A stretch of 64,000 nucleotides of DNA from Nitrobacteraceae bacterium AZCC 2146 (GCA_036924855.1 JBAGRP010000001.1:4464001-4528000); one strand, 5' to 3'. Shown: positions 51,531 through 61,232, counted from the first letter of the stretch. Program-made: numbers and translations. The notes: a model not told the origin generated them from the sequence alone.

Positions 51531-54470
51531 TTAGCCCGCCTCCAGACGACTCAGTTCCTCGAGCAGGAAAATAAACGACTCATACGGTCGCCCGGTCGCG
51601 TGTCGAAGGCCCATCTCACAGGTTCGGTTCGCCGAGATGTAGGCCTCGGCCGGGCGAGCATCCAGAACGGCTTTGACCTCGCGGGTCGCTGAGACGACGA
51701 GTTCGGGATGCAGGAGACCTCTATCTCCGGCCGTACCGCAGCAGGTCGTACCGATTGGCACCTCGACCTCATCGGCCAAATGCGTCGCGATCTGCTTGAG
51801 CGTCCCAGCCAATTCCAAGTGCGTGATGGAGCAGGTTGGGTGCACGGCGATCCGCCCGAGCTTTCTCCGGATTGTCAACTTCGGAAGCAAGTCGCGACAC
51901 CACGCGATCGAGTCGATGATGGTCAGACTCTCGTACTTGGCCCTAGTCTCGACGTCGAGTAGTGACGCAATATCTTGGCTGAGACCGAGAGTGCACGATG
52001 CCGCATCAACGACGATCGGGATCTTACCGCCGTCGCTCCACCGCAGCATGGCGTCGGCGATGGATTTGGCCATGAACTCGTGGCCTTGGGGATAGCCTTT
52101 CGACTTCCAAGGGGTGGAGCAACAAAGACCGGCGACGTCAGGCGGGATCCACAACGGCTTTCCGGCTCGTTCGGATAGTGCGACGAACGCCTCCGGCAAG
52201 GACGGCGAAGCCGGGCGGTCCGGATCGCGGCCAAACATCCGGTTGATGCAAGCGGGAAAGTAGACGGCCGCGGCACCGTTCTTTTGGGTCGACCGCAGAG
52301 CCCGAGCTGCCCGAGGCATCGGACCCGGCACGCTGGGTATCAGATCGGGATTCGCGACCGCTCGCGCGACCCCGGTCAAGGCCGTCAGCGGCCTGACTCC
52401 GAATAGAGCGGAGAAGGCATGCGTGGCGGACAGGCTCGCTCGGGAGATCTTCTCGACCGCGCTCCAGTTCTTGGCTAATCGTAGCGCGACCTTGTCGGCC
52501 GTCGGAGTGGTCTCGACCGCACGGAATTCGCGGATCAGAGCACCGGTGTTGATTCCGATCGGACAGGCAATCGCGCATGTGCCATCGCCGGCGCAGGTCT
52601 CGATTCCGTCGTACTGGTACTCCTCCTGCAGCCGTGCAAGCATCGGTGATCCCGGCGATTGGCGAGCCATTTCACGCCTGAGCACGATCCGTTGCCTTGG
52701 CGTCATAGTGACGTTGCGGCTGGGACAAACTGGTTCGCAGAATCCGCACTCGATGCATTGCGAAGAATCCGTGACGCTCTCGATCTGCGGCACCGACTTC
52801 AAATTCTCCAGGTGGAGTTTTGCGTTGCGGGTCAGGATCACGTTCGGTCCCAGAATGCCTTTGGGGTCGGCGAGCTCTTTGAGCCGCCACATCATGGCAG
52901 TGGCCTTTGCGCCCCATTCCGACTCGACGAAAGGCGCCATATTGAGACCGGTACCGTGCTCGGCCTTTAGCGAGCCGTCGTGCTTGCGGACGACGAGATC
53001 GACGAGTTCTTCCATGAAGGCCGCGTACCGTTTGTGGCCCTCTGGATCGCCAAAGTCCGCGACCAGCGTGAAGTGAAGATTTCCGTGGGCTGCGTGGCCG
53101 GCGACCCCGGGGATGAAGCCGTGCTTGCCGAGCAGTTCCTGGATGTCCTTAGCTCCTTGCGCCAAGCGTTCTGGCGGAAAGCACACGTCCTCGGTTATGA
53201 GCGTCGAGCCCTGGGGACGCTGTTTGCCGATCAGTCCGAGCAGTCCTTCGCGTACGTGCCACGCCAGTTCGACAGCTTCCGCCACGCTCGTGAAATCTAC
53301 CGGATGGATCAGATTGGCTTTGGAGGTAAACTCGATGACCTTGTTCTGCAAAACCTCGAGCGCTCGCATGTCTTCCGCGCCGAACTCCACGAGAAGGGCC
53401 GCAGCCTGCGGATCGAGAGTTTTCCAATAGGAAGGGGTGTGCGCGAAGGCCTGGCTGGCGGCGGCGAGAGCTGGGGCGACCATCAGCTCGACCGCGGAGG
53501 CTCCGAGACCGACGAGGCCGGAGACAAGGCCGACCGCTTCGTCGATGGTTGGGACCGGTATCCAAGCGACGCTGGTCACGCCAGGAACAGGAACGGTGTC
53601 GATCACGGCCTCGGCGACGAACCCAAGCGTTCCCTCGGATCCCACGAGAAGACGACGAAAGATTTCGAGTGGCGTCTCGCCGTCGAGCAGAGCGCAGAGC
53701 CGGTAGCCATGGGTGTTCCGTATCGAATACTTTCGTCGCACGCGGTCGGCCAGCTCCCGATCGGCGAGCAGCTGTCCGCGAAGTTCCAGCAGCCCGATCG
53801 CAAGATCAGGTTCGGCTCGTTCGAATGCCGCCTCCGCGTCGGGAGTCGAGGTGTCGATTACGGCGCCGGATGGCGTTACGAACGTCATCGCCGAGACGGT
53901 CTGGTAAGCGTCGTTTCTGACGGTGCAGCGCATGCCGCCGGAGTTGTTGGCTATCACGCCACCGATGGTGCATGCGTGCGAACTTGCCGGATCCGGTCCG
54001 ACCCGTCGGCCGTATCGCCCGAGCATTGCGTTGACGTGGCCCAGGATCATTCCTGGACGCGCGCGCACTCGGCGGCCATCCTCCTCCACTTTGGCGCCGT
54101 ACCAATGACGGCGCACGTCGATGAGTATATCGTCCGATTGGGATTGACCGTTCAGGCTGGTTCCCGCCGCGCGGAACGTCGCGTGCCTTCCGTTCTCTCG
54201 GCAATAGCGGAAGAGCTTGGCGATGTCATCGGTCGTTCGAGGCAGCACGACAACTTGAGGGATGAGCCGATACGGGCTCGCATCGGAGGCATACCGTACG
54301 AGATCGATTGCTCTGTGGAGGACGTTCGCTTTTCCCAGGAGGGCGATGAGATCGGCCTTCAGGTCACCTGGGGTCCCGTCGAGCAGGGAGGCGGAGACTG
54401 CATCGCACGTCGGTGGCCCGTCGAACCGTCCTATGCGCGCAGGGTTCGCGGAAAATAGCTTTCTGATCAA
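51531..54470 (-). CDS. FAD and Fe-S oxidoreductase, D-2-hydroxyglutarate dehydrogenase (YdiJ)-like
   Basis: The 979-residue protein fuses a GlcD-type flavin domain to a GlpC-type iron-sulphur domain. The FAD part has PQVVVLPRTTDDIAKLFRYC, FRAAGTSLNGQSQSDDIL and IGGVIANNSGGMRCTVRN. The ferredoxin pair is CIECGFCEPVCPSRN and CAGDGTCAIACPIGINTG. Cysteine-rich repeats follow, with SITHLELAGTLKQ and IGTTCCGTAGDRG. Such proteins oxidise D-2-hydroxy acids and pass electrons to quinone. YdiJ acts on D-2-hydroxyglutarate. The start is TTG at 54470, with AAGAGGAG eight bases upstream. It is 16 bases after the FAH gene, so co-transcribed. Confidence 0.88.
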   Translation of the reverse strand: MIRKLFSANPARIGRFDGPPTCDAVSASLLDGTPGDLKADLIALLGKANVLHRAIDLVRYASDASPYRLIPQVVVLPRTTDDIAKLFRYCRENGRHATFRAAGTSLNGQSQSDDILIDVRRHWYGAKVEEDGRRVRARPGMILGHVNAMLGRYGRRVGPDPASSHACTIGGVIANNSGGMRCTVRNDAYQTVSAMTFVTPSGAVIDTSTPDAEAAFERAEPDLAIGLLELRGQLLADRELADRVRRKYSIRNTHGYRLCALLDGETPLEIFRRLLVGSEGTLGFVAEAVIDTVPVPGVTSVAWIPVPTIDEAVGLVSGLVGLGASAVELMVAPALAAASQAFAHTPSYWKTLDPQAAALLVEFGAEDMRALEVLQNKVIEFTSKANLIHPVDFTSVAEAVELAWHVREGLLGLIGKQRPQGSTLITEDVCFPPERLAQGAKDIQELLGKHGFIPGVAGHAAHGNLHFTLVADFGDPEGHKRYAAFMEELVDLVVRKHDGSLKAEHGTGLNMAPFVESEWGAKATAMMWRLKELADPKGILGPNVILTRNAKLHLENLKSVPQIESVTDSSQCIECGFCEPVCPSRNVTMTPRQRIVLRREMARQSPGSPMLARLQEEYQYDGIETCAGDGTCAIACPIGINTGALIREFRAVETTPTADKVALRLAKNWSAVEKISRASLSATHAFSALFGVRPLTALTGVARAVANPDLIPSVPGPMPRAARALRSTQKNGAAAVYFPACINRMFGRDPDRPASPSLPEAFVALSERAGKPLWIPPDVAGLCCSTPWKSKGYPQGHEFMAKSIADAMLRWSDGGKIPIVVDAASCTLGLSQDIASLLDVETRAKYESLTIIDSIAWCRDLLPKLTIRRKLGRIAVHPTCSITHLELAGTLKQIATHLADEVEVPIGTTCCGTAGDRGLLHPELVVSATREVKAVLDARPAEAYISANRTCEMGLRHATGRPYESFIFLLEELSRLEAG

Positions 54471-54486
54471 CGCAGCGTCTCCTCTT

Positions 54487-55338
54487 TCACTCGTCCTGGA
54501 CGGGGTTGCTCAAGACACCGATCCCCTCGATCTCCACTTCGAAGACATCGCCCGGCTGCATGAAAACAGGTGGCTTGCGCGCCGCCCCAACGCCACCGGG
54601 TGTTCCGGTGATGATCACATCACCTGGCTCCAGACTCATCGCGACGCTGATCATTTCGATCAGCGCGGGGACGCTGAAGATGAGCTGGTCGGTACGCGCA
54701 TCCTGCATCACCCGACCGTTCAAGCGGCCCTGAATGCGCAACCCGTGGGCCCCCGGCGGCACGGCATCGGGCGTCACCAGCCAGGGGCCGAATGCCCCTG
54801 TGGCATCGAAATTCTTGCCCATCGTCCACTGCGGCGTGCGCAATTGAAAATCGCGAATCGACGCATCGTTGAACAGGGAGTAGCCCGCAACGTGATCGAG
54901 GGCTCTGTCGCGGTGGATGCGGCGTCCTCTCCGGCCGATCACCACGGCGAGCTCCGCCTCATAGTCGAGCGCGGACGATTCGCGTGGCCGCAGGATCGGT
55001 TCGCGGTGAGCGATCAGACTCGTCGCGAAGCGTGCGAAAATTTCGGGATACGCCGGCTTTTTGAGTCCGCTTTCCTCGAGGTGATCATCGTAGTTGAGAC
55101 CGACACAGAGGATTTTCGGCGGCTTGGGCACCGGAGGCAGTATCCGAACTGCGTTCAGGTCGATTGCATGCATGGGCAGAAGGTCTCTGCCTGTGCGCAA
55201 CAGATCTGTACCTTTCGCAATCAATTCGGGCAAAGTACCTGGAAAGCCGCTTTCGCGCTCCGTAAGGCCATGCCAGCCCGAGCCGTCATCCGCCGCAATT
55301 CCGGGGACACCCCCCTTCTCGAAATGGACAATGCGCAT
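54487..55338 (-). CDS. fumarylacetoacetate hydrolase family protein
   Basis: The 283-residue protein has the FAH C-terminal fold. KILCVGLNYDDHLEESGLKK is the substrate-loop region, LDYEAELAVVIGRRGRRIH contains the metal-binding Glu residues, FNDASIRDFQ gives the Asp, and GDVIITGTPGGVGAARKPP is the conserved late block. Family members are 2-keto-4-pentenoate hydratases, fumarylpyruvate hydrolases or acylpyruvases. The ATG at 55338 follows GGAGG. It stands between the flavoprotein and the CoA-transferase genes. The substrate is not determined. Confidence 0.9.
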   Translation of the reverse strand: MRIVHFEKGGVPGIAADDGSGWHGLTERESGFPGTLPELIAKGTDLLRTGRDLLPMHAIDLNAVRILPPVPKPPKILCVGLNYDDHLEESGLKKPAYPEIFARFATSLIAHREPILRPRESSALDYEAELAVVIGRRGRRIHRDRALDHVAGYSLFNDASIRDFQLRTPQWTMGKNFDATGAFGPWLVTPDAVPPGAHGLRIQGRLNGRVMQDARTDQLIFSVPALIEMISVAMSLEPGDVIITGTPGGVGAARKPPVFMQPGDVFEVEIEGIGVLSNPVQDE

Positions 55339-55410
55339 GGGTTTCCTCCAGTGGCCTGCGGACACGTGCCTCAGCGCCATAGATTCGTTCTGGCCAGGTC
55401 AATGACCTCG

Positions 55411-56622
55411 TCAGCTTCGCGGGACGGTGCTGGCGGCGTGGAGCTTTTCGATCTGGGCAGCGTCGAAGCCGAGCTCCCTGAGAATTTCGTGATTGTGCTC
55501 GCCGAGGCCGGGCGCGCGGCGTGCGGGTTCCTTTGCAACGCCGTGCACCTGCATAGGGCTGCTGACTGTAAGCGTCAGCTTGCCTCCCGCGCCCTCGAGC
55601 GGAACGACCATGTCGTTCGCGCGCAATTGCGGGTCGTTGATGACTTCGCTCGGCTCCACAATCGCTCCGTACGTGATGTGCGCTTTGTCAAAGACCTCGC
55701 GCCAGTGCTGCATCGGCTGCTTGAAGAACACGTCATCCAGGATTGTCCTGAGCTGTATCGCGTTCACCGCTTGTTTTTTTGCATCACTGAAGCGCAGATC
55801 GGTCATCAAGTCCGGCCGGTCAATGGCGGTCGCCAGCGCCTGGAATTTATCCGGCGTGACCACGAGCATGAACCAGCTACCCTCAGACGCCTTGTAGGGA
55901 TTGAAGAACGCGTTCGACGGGCTCTGCCGATCGTGCAGCGGATAGAAGGTAGCCCCGGCCAATGCCCCGGCAATGTGGGCGCCAGCGGCCCAGACGCCCT
56001 CGGCGAGTAGCGATGTCGTGACATAGGAGCCTTTGCCCGTGCGCTCACGCCGGTACAGGCCCATGACGATCGCAGAGAACAGGCCAACCGCCGTCGCATG
56101 ATCGCCGCTGGTCACCATGGGCGTTGTGGGCGGCGCCCCCGCATCGCGTGTCTCCGACAGCAGGCCGCTGCGCGACCAGTAGGCCGTTACATCGAAGCCT
56201 GGAAGGTTGGCGTCGGGGCCGTTGTCGCCGAAGCCCGAGATGTCAGCGTAGATCAGCCGGGGGTTCCATTGCACGACGTCCTTGTATTCGAGCTTGAGCC
56301 GCTCGCGCGCCGGATGTGGCGTGTTGACGATGAGGACGTCGGCCCACTTGACCAACCGTTCGAGCACTTCTGCGGCGTTCGGCGATTTCAGGTCGAGTGC
56401 CAGCCCACGTTTATTGCGGTTGTCCAGATGCCACGTGTAATTGTCGCTGGCGCGCGGCTGCGGCGGAAGCTTGAAGACGATTCGATACATGTCGCCGGAG
56501 GGCGGTTCGACCTTGATCACGTCCGCGCCGAAATCGGACAGGATCACCGCAGCGCCTGGGCCCGCAACGAAGCTGGCGAGGTCCACCACTTTCAATCCCG
56601 AGAAGATGTTATCGCTTGCCAT
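55411..56622 (-). CDS. class III CoA-transferase (CaiB/BaiF)
   Basis: The 403-residue enzyme has DLASFVAGPGAAVILSDFGA, the RNKRGLALDLKSPNAAEVL block, and Asp174 in VTSGDHATAVGL, the likely acyl-anhydride-forming residue. GLYRRERTGKGSYVTTSLL is typical. It would move CoA between carboxylic acids. The neighbouring glutaryl-CoA-dehydrogenase-like gene suggests a dicarboxylate such as glutarate. The ATG at 56622 follows AGGAGAG. Its homodimer fold is knotted in known members. Confidence 0.92.
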   Translation of the reverse strand: MASDNIFSGLKVVDLASFVAGPGAAVILSDFGADVIKVEPPSGDMYRIVFKLPPQPRASDNYTWHLDNRNKRGLALDLKSPNAAEVLERLVKWADVLIVNTPHPARERLKLEYKDVVQWNPRLIYADISGFGDNGPDANLPGFDVTAYWSRSGLLSETRDAGAPPTTPMVTSGDHATAVGLFSAIVMGLYRRERTGKGSYVTTSLLAEGVWAAGAHIAGALAGATFYPLHDRQSPSNAFFNPYKASEGSWFMLVVTPDKFQALATAIDRPDLMTDLRFSDAKKQAVNAIQLRTILDDVFFKQPMQHWREVFDKAHITYGAIVEPSEVINDPQLRANDMVVPLEGAGGKLTLTVSSPMQVHGVAKEPARRAPGLGEHNHEILRELGFDAAQIEKLHAASTVPRS

Positions 56623-56659
56623 TGGTCTCTCCTGAATTGTCATGCTCGGCGAGTAAGGT

Positions 56660-56877
56660 TCAACGCCCGTGGAACTGGGGCGCGCGCTTTTCAAGGAAGG
56701 CGGTCAGATCCTTCCACGTCGGCCTATTCAGGGCGTTGAGCACCCTTGGCCGATTGACCGTCACGTAAGCGATCGCCCCCTTTTCTCGTACAAGACATTC
56801 GCGAGCGTCAGTGCTGCCGCTGCCGAAGTGGTGGGCACCACCGCCGGTGGAGGCGTGAGCGTTGCTGTGGCGGCCAT
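56660..56877 (-). pseudogene. enoyl-CoA hydratase with large internal deletion and a frameshift
   Basis: The start MAATATLTPPPAVVPTTSAA and ANVLYEK read in one frame, and GAIAYVTVNRPRVLNALNRP in another. Next comes DLTAFLEKRAPQFHGR and a stop, which is the C-terminal end of these hydratases (usually EG-x-x-AFLEKR-x-P-x-F-x-G). About 200 residues between the first strand and the last helix are missing. It lies between the acyl-CoA dehydrogenase and the CoA-transferase genes, so the cluster once had a second crotonase. Confidence 0.8.
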
Positions 56878-56948
56878 GTTGGTATCTCCTGTCTGGGAAA
56901 TAAGCGGGCGAGCCAGTGGGGAGGTGGTGGCCGCCGGCTCGCCCTCGC

Positions 56949-58187
56949 TCATACGAACGCACTGAACCCGGTGATCGCTTTGCCGACCATCAGGTTCTGC
57001 ATCTGGTACGTACCCTCGTAGTTGTAGATCACCTCGGCATCGGCGAAGAAGCGGGCTACGTTATAGTCGGTGCTGATGCCGTTGCCGCCGAGGATCTCGC
57101 GGGCCCACGCGACCGTCTCGCGCATTCTGTAGGTGCAGAACGCCTTGGCCAGTGCCGCATGATGGTCCCCCAGCTTGCCTTCCGCGGACAGTTGCGCCGT
57201 GCGCACCACCATGCACTGAGAAGCTGTGACGTTCGCGAGCATTCTGGCGAGAAGGTCCTGAATCAGCTGGAACGAGGCGATCGGCCTGCCGAACTGCAAA
57301 CGCTCCTGAGCGTACTTGAGCGCATGCTCGTAGGCTCCCATCTGGCATCCCGTCGCCTGCCACGCGACGAGATACCGCAGAGTGCGCAGCACCCGCGCGG
57401 TGTCGCGGAACGAGTTGCCGGACTGAAGGTGGTTCTCTGCAGGCACGCGGCAGTCCTTCATCGTGATGAGGCCGTTCTGCACCACCTTGAACGCGATCTT
57501 GTTATGGATCTTCTCGACGCTGAAACCCGGCGTCGTCTTGTTCTCGACGATAAAGCCCTTTTCCTCGTTGTCGGCGACGTCGCGCGCCCAGATGATCGAG
57601 ATGTCGCACCAAGGCGAGTTGCCGATCCACTTCTTCTGGCCGTTGAGGACCCAGGTGTCCCCCTCCTTCTTCGCCGTCGTCATCAGGCCGCGGCTCGCCC
57701 CGGAGCCCACGAGCGGCTCGGTCAGGCCGTAGCAGCCGATCTTTTCGAGGCGGGCCATCGGCGGCAGCCACTTCTGCTTCTGCTCCTCCGAGCCCGCGGC
57801 GTAGATTGAGCCAATCGCCATGCCGTTGTGGATGCCGAAGAAGCCCGCGAACGAACAATCCACACGCGCCAGCTCCATCGCGGTCAGGCCCGACAGCAGG
57901 AGGCTTCCTCCTCGGCACCCGTATCCCTGCATACCCAGTCCGCCGATGTTCAGCTCCTTGAACGCCGGCAGCACCTCGAACGGGAAGGAATCCTCGATCC
58001 AATACTTATTGATAATCGGCGCGACCTTGGTCTCCATGAACGCTCGCACTTGTTTTAAAACCGCCAGTTCCTCCGCGTTTAAGGTCTCTGCGAATTCGTA
58101 GAAGTCGCTGTTCGGCGGGGGCAGCTGTTTTGGAGCTTTCTTCGCCGGTGCTGCTGCGCCCGCGATCGGCGTTGGTGTCGTTACCAT
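56949..58187 (-). CDS. acyl-CoA dehydrogenase, glutaryl-CoA dehydrogenase-like
   Basis: The 412-residue flavoenzyme has the three-domain acyl-CoA dehydrogenase fold. CYGLTEPLVGSGASRGLMT and WVLNGQKKWIGNSPWCDISI are the FAD/beta-domain blocks, ILGGNGISTDYNVARFFADA the C-terminal one. The catalytic base is Glu391 in YNYEGTYQM, the position used by glutaryl-CoA dehydrogenase. The N-terminal 25 residues are Ala/Pro/Lys-rich. Electrons would go to ETF. It is the first gene of the catabolic cluster and lies 72 bases before the hydratase remnant. Confidence 0.9.
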   Translation of the reverse strand: MVTTPTPIAGAAAPAKKAPKQLPPPNSDFYEFAETLNAEELAVLKQVRAFMETKVAPIINKYWIEDSFPFEVLPAFKELNIGGLGMQGYGCRGGSLLLSGLTAMELARVDCSFAGFFGIHNGMAIGSIYAAGSEEQKQKWLPPMARLEKIGCYGLTEPLVGSGASRGLMTTAKKEGDTWVLNGQKKWIGNSPWCDISIIWARDVADNEEKGFIVENKTTPGFSVEKIHNKIAFKVVQNGLITMKDCRVPAENHLQSGNSFRDTARVLRTLRYLVAWQATGCQMGAYEHALKYAQERLQFGRPIASFQLIQDLLARMLANVTASQCMVVRTAQLSAEGKLGDHHAALAKAFCTYRMRETVAWAREILGGNGISTDYNVARFFADAEVIYNYEGTYQMQNLMVGKAITGFSAFV

Positions 58188-58845
58188 GTCGGGACTCCTT
58201 CAATTCGACAACGGCTCTGCCGCCGTCGCTTCCGTGTGCATAGAAGTCGCACAAGCTTGTGCATCAGGACTAGGTGAAGGTGACAAAGGGCGCTTTGACA
58301 ATCATGACTCATTTGGAATGTTTAGGCCCAGCGGCGCGCCAGGCACTGTGACAGCGACGTTGCCGACCGAGCTTGCGCTCACCTGGTAGGCTGGCGTGAA
58401 CTCTTCGGTGGGTTAGCTGCGGTGACTGCCGGCTGCGCAGTCACGATCTATCTCGTCGTGCCCGAGGCAGCACCGGTCGCAACGGGGCGGCGTCGGTGCG
58501 CTTGAGGAATGTTTATGCTGATCCGCGTTTTTGGCGTCTCGCGGCCCCTCTCGGCGACCTCTATCGGAACGGCCTGGCCGGACTCTGGGCGGCGCAGTGG
58601 CTCGACTTTGTGCTTTGTATTGGGTTCATATGCCGGCAAAGGTAAGCAACGGTTGTTCATCAAGCGCAATGATCGCGCGACAATGTCGGCGGCATCAACC
58701 CGAAGTATTCATTATTCCAAATGATTAAAGGCGGCCGGGCTTTTGCCGATGCGATCAGCTTTCTTGAACTTGCGGCGGATTCCATCGATCCAGCCCGCGA
58801 CGAGTTCGCGTGTCCGTTTAGTTTCGCCGACCTGCAACGGCTAAG
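58188..58845. other. gap upstream of the acyl-CoA dehydrogenase gene
   Basis: No recognisable gene is seen; it should contain the promoter of the catabolic cluster. A short plus-strand frame at 58721 (FADAISFLELAADSIDPARD) has decent composition but no family and ends in the hydrolase remnant. Confidence 0.4.
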
Positions 58846-58921
58846 ATCAGGTGGCGATTTCCTTGGGATGAGACACCAGAGACAGGTGGCCTGCGTCCAT
58901 GCGTTTTGCCAGAAATCGCTC
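58846..58921 (-). pseudogene. fragment of a third secreted hydrolase gene (3-prime region)
   Basis: GATGAGACACCAGAGACAGG and CATGCGTTTTGCCAGAAATC closely match bases 43363-43440 of the first hydrolase gene, with about 18 bases deleted in the middle. It covers the codons around the C-terminal catalytic His. It lies only 90 bases from the 3-prime end of copy 2. Confidence 0.75.
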
Positions 58922-59013
58922 CCCTTGGCTTCACGCAGGCCGCCGCTTCAGATGGCAGATCCAAAGCGCTTTATGGCTTCTTGCTCCTTTCGTACTGTGC
59001 AGCGCTGGGTTCG

Positions 59014-59793
59014 TCAGGTTTGCTGTCCCGCGGCTTCGAGGATCAGCCGCGTGATTTCGTCGGGATGGGAGATCAGCGAGAGATGGCTGGCCTTCACCTC
59101 GATGGTCTTGGCGCCCATCCGCTTGGCCATGAAGCGCTCAAGGTCCGGATTGATCGTGCGGTCATCCGTTGAAACCGCGTAGTAGCTCGGCTTTGATCGC
59201 CAGGCCGCGTGCGTGGTCTTGCCGGTGAGCAGAGCCTTGTGGAACGGCTCCTGCACGGCGTAGAGCACCCTGGCCTTCGCTTCCGGCAGGTCGCCAGCAA
59301 AATCGCGAAGGAAAGCCTTCTCGGAAAGGCGTCCTTCATCGCCGTCGAACACGATCCCGGCCGTCGCCGGCGGCGTCGGATACGTCTTCGCCAGAGACGC
59401 GTAGTCCTCGCCCGCATCTGGCGCGCGCGCCGCCACATAGACGAGCGCGGAGACGTTTGGATGTACACCGGCTTCCGTAACGATCATCCCGGAAAAGGAA
59501 TGACCCACTAGCACCGTCGGGCCATCCTGCCGCGCCAGCACCCGCTGGGCCGAAGCCACCGCCTCAGGCAGCGTCGTCAGCGGATTTTGCACGGCCGTGG
59601 CGTTGAGCCCCGCCGCCTGCAATCGCGCTATCACTTCGGACCAGCACGAGCCGTCGGCGAACAGCCCGTGCACAAGCACGACGTTGCTCGCCTTCGCTGG
59701 AGTTGAATTTGCGGCCATGCCACGTGTGGAGATCAGCGAAGCTGCAGCTCCGGTCACGAGGGCGGCGGAAAAAGCGCGTCTGTTCATCATCAT
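59014..59793 (-). CDS. secreted alpha/beta hydrolase, copy 2
   Basis: The 259-residue protein resembles copy 1 at 43318-44094 throughout, e.g. NVVLVHGLFADGSCW, VLVGHSFSGMIVTEAGVHP and LVYVAARAPDAGEDYASL. The nucleophile motif is GHSFSG where copy 1 has AHSWGG. The signal is of a different kind: NRRAFSAALVTGAAASLIST has a twin-arginine-like start, so it may use the Tat route. The first of three ATGs, 59793, follows GGAAGAGA. It lies downstream of the malonyl-CoA decarboxylase gene. Confidence 0.88.
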   Translation of the reverse strand: MMMNRRAFSAALVTGAAASLISTRGMAANSTPAKASNVVLVHGLFADGSCWSEVIARLQAAGLNATAVQNPLTTLPEAVASAQRVLARQDGPTVLVGHSFSGMIVTEAGVHPNVSALVYVAARAPDAGEDYASLAKTYPTPPATAGIVFDGDEGRLSEKAFLRDFAGDLPEAKARVLYAVQEPFHKALLTGKTTHAAWRSKPSYYAVSTDDRTINPDLERFMAKRMGAKTIEVKASHLSLISHPDEITRLILEAAGQQT

Positions 59794-59936
59794 GATATCT
59801 CTTCCTTCAAGGTTGGGTTGGAATGTCTGGTTGCATGGCGTGGGCGGCGCAGAGCGGCGCCGGACGCCTGAGATTTCGATGTCGCGTCGCCGTTCACCGC
59901 CTTTCTGTCGCCCTGGTGCGAGCGCCCCGCATGGGC

Positions 59937-61217
59937 TCAAGCTTCGAGCAGTGTGTCGACATCGGGCGAACGCACGATGGTCCCGTCGCGCACGAAGGCT
60001 TCATGGTTGTCCTCGATGCTGTCATGGTCGTAGAGATAGTTGACCATGATGCCGAAGGACTCGTGGATCGCACGACGCGCGGCGTTGCCGAGCCAATTGA
60101 TCCGTTCGAGCCGCGCGCCATTGCCGAGGTGAAAGCGCGCTACCGGGTCGACGCGGCTTCCGGGCGACGGCTGCCGCGTCAAATACAGCGCACATAGCCG
60201 CATCAGGGCCGGGCGCAGCCTCTCGCTTTGCGCTAAGTCATGCCACCAGCCGTCGTGTTCAAGTTCGGACAACAACGCGGCATCGGGATCGCTTCCTTCC
60301 GCGAGCCGCTGCGTGAGCCAGCGCCGGAAGCCCGGCACCGGCGACAGGGTCGAGAAGCGCTTCAGCTGCGGAAATTCCGCCTGCAGCTCCTCGACCACCT
60401 GCTTGATCAGGAAATTGCCGAACGATATGCCGCGCAGGCCGTCCTGGCAGTTGGATATCGAATAGAAAATCGCGGTGTCGGCGCGCGCAGCTTGCGCCCG
60501 TGCGGCCTCTTCATTCGTCTCCCGTGCGAGCAGCGGCGGCATGGCGGTGGCCAACCCTTGCACCAGCGCGACCTCGACGAAGATCAGCGGCTCGCCGGGA
60601 AGCGCGGGATGGAAGAATGCGAAGCAGCGGCGATCGGGCGCAAGGCGTCGCCGCAAATCGTCCCAGCCCTTGATCTCATGCACCGCCTCATAGGCGATCA
60701 GCTTCTCCAGCACCGCCGCCGGTGACTGCCAGTCGATCTGCCGCAGCTTGAGAAAGCCGCGGTTGAACCAGGAGGCGAAGAGATGCTTGAGGTCGGCGTC
60801 GAGCAGCCTCAATTCCGGCTCGTCGTGCAGATGCGCGGTGATTTCACTGCGCATCGCGATCAGCGCGCCGGTGCCGCCGGGCGCCATGTTCATGCGGCGC
60901 AGCAGCTCCTGCCGGGGCGGATCGGCGGCCTGCGCGAGCGCGGCGGCGGCTTCCGCCGTGGTGTCGGCGAGATAACCCTCCGCTGCCGTGCGCAGGGCCG
61001 CTTTGTCGGGCTGAAACTTCGTCGCAAGATGGCGCCGGAAGCTGTGCCGGTCGTCCGCATCGAGGGCGCCCAGCGCGTGGTGCAGTTCACGCGCGACCTG
61101 CGCGCCTGACGCCTCGCCGCGTTCCGACAACAATGCCGTCGCGAGCTGTTTCGCGCGATCGATCGGCGCGGGCTTCAAATTGGACAGGCTACTTGAGGTT
61201 TGCGTGTTCGGGGTCAT
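59937..61217 (-). CDS. malonyl-CoA decarboxylase
   Basis: The 426-residue enzyme decarboxylates malonyl-CoA to acetyl-CoA and CO2. It matches the MCD (MatA/MLYCD) family: an N-terminal helical domain, then KRFSTLSPVPGFRRWLTQRL, DPVARFHLGNGARLERINWL and SFGIMVNYLYDHDSIEDNHE. The Ser and His in these blocks fit the catalytic residues of the family. The ATG at 61217 follows AGGAGGC and lies 15 bases after the second mdcA. In rhizobia the usual partner is malonyl-CoA synthetase MatB; here the partner appears to be an MdcA-type transferase. Confidence 0.92.
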   Translation of the reverse strand: MTPNTQTSSSLSNLKPAPIDRAKQLATALLSERGEASGAQVARELHHALGALDADDRHSFRRHLATKFQPDKAALRTAAEGYLADTTAEAAAALAQAADPPRQELLRRMNMAPGGTGALIAMRSEITAHLHDEPELRLLDADLKHLFASWFNRGFLKLRQIDWQSPAAVLEKLIAYEAVHEIKGWDDLRRRLAPDRRCFAFFHPALPGEPLIFVEVALVQGLATAMPPLLARETNEEAARAQAARADTAIFYSISNCQDGLRGISFGNFLIKQVVEELQAEFPQLKRFSTLSPVPGFRRWLTQRLAEGSDPDAALLSELEHDGWWHDLAQSERLRPALMRLCALYLTRQPSPGSRVDPVARFHLGNGARLERINWLGNAARRAIHESFGIMVNYLYDHDSIEDNHEAFVRDGTIVRSPDVDTLLEA

Positions 61218-61232
61218 AGTTGCCTCCTATCC

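Noticed and set aside
52980..54458. 492-codon plus-strand frame
   Set aside because: Antisense to the FAD/Fe-S oxidoreductase; no motif.
54262..56010. 582-codon plus-strand frame
   Set aside because: Runs antisense across three genes of the catabolic cluster; a long frame by chance in high-GC DNA.
58721..59182. 153-codon plus-strand frame
   Set aside because: Its first 40 residues look fair, but it then runs antisense through the hydrolase fragment and copy 2.
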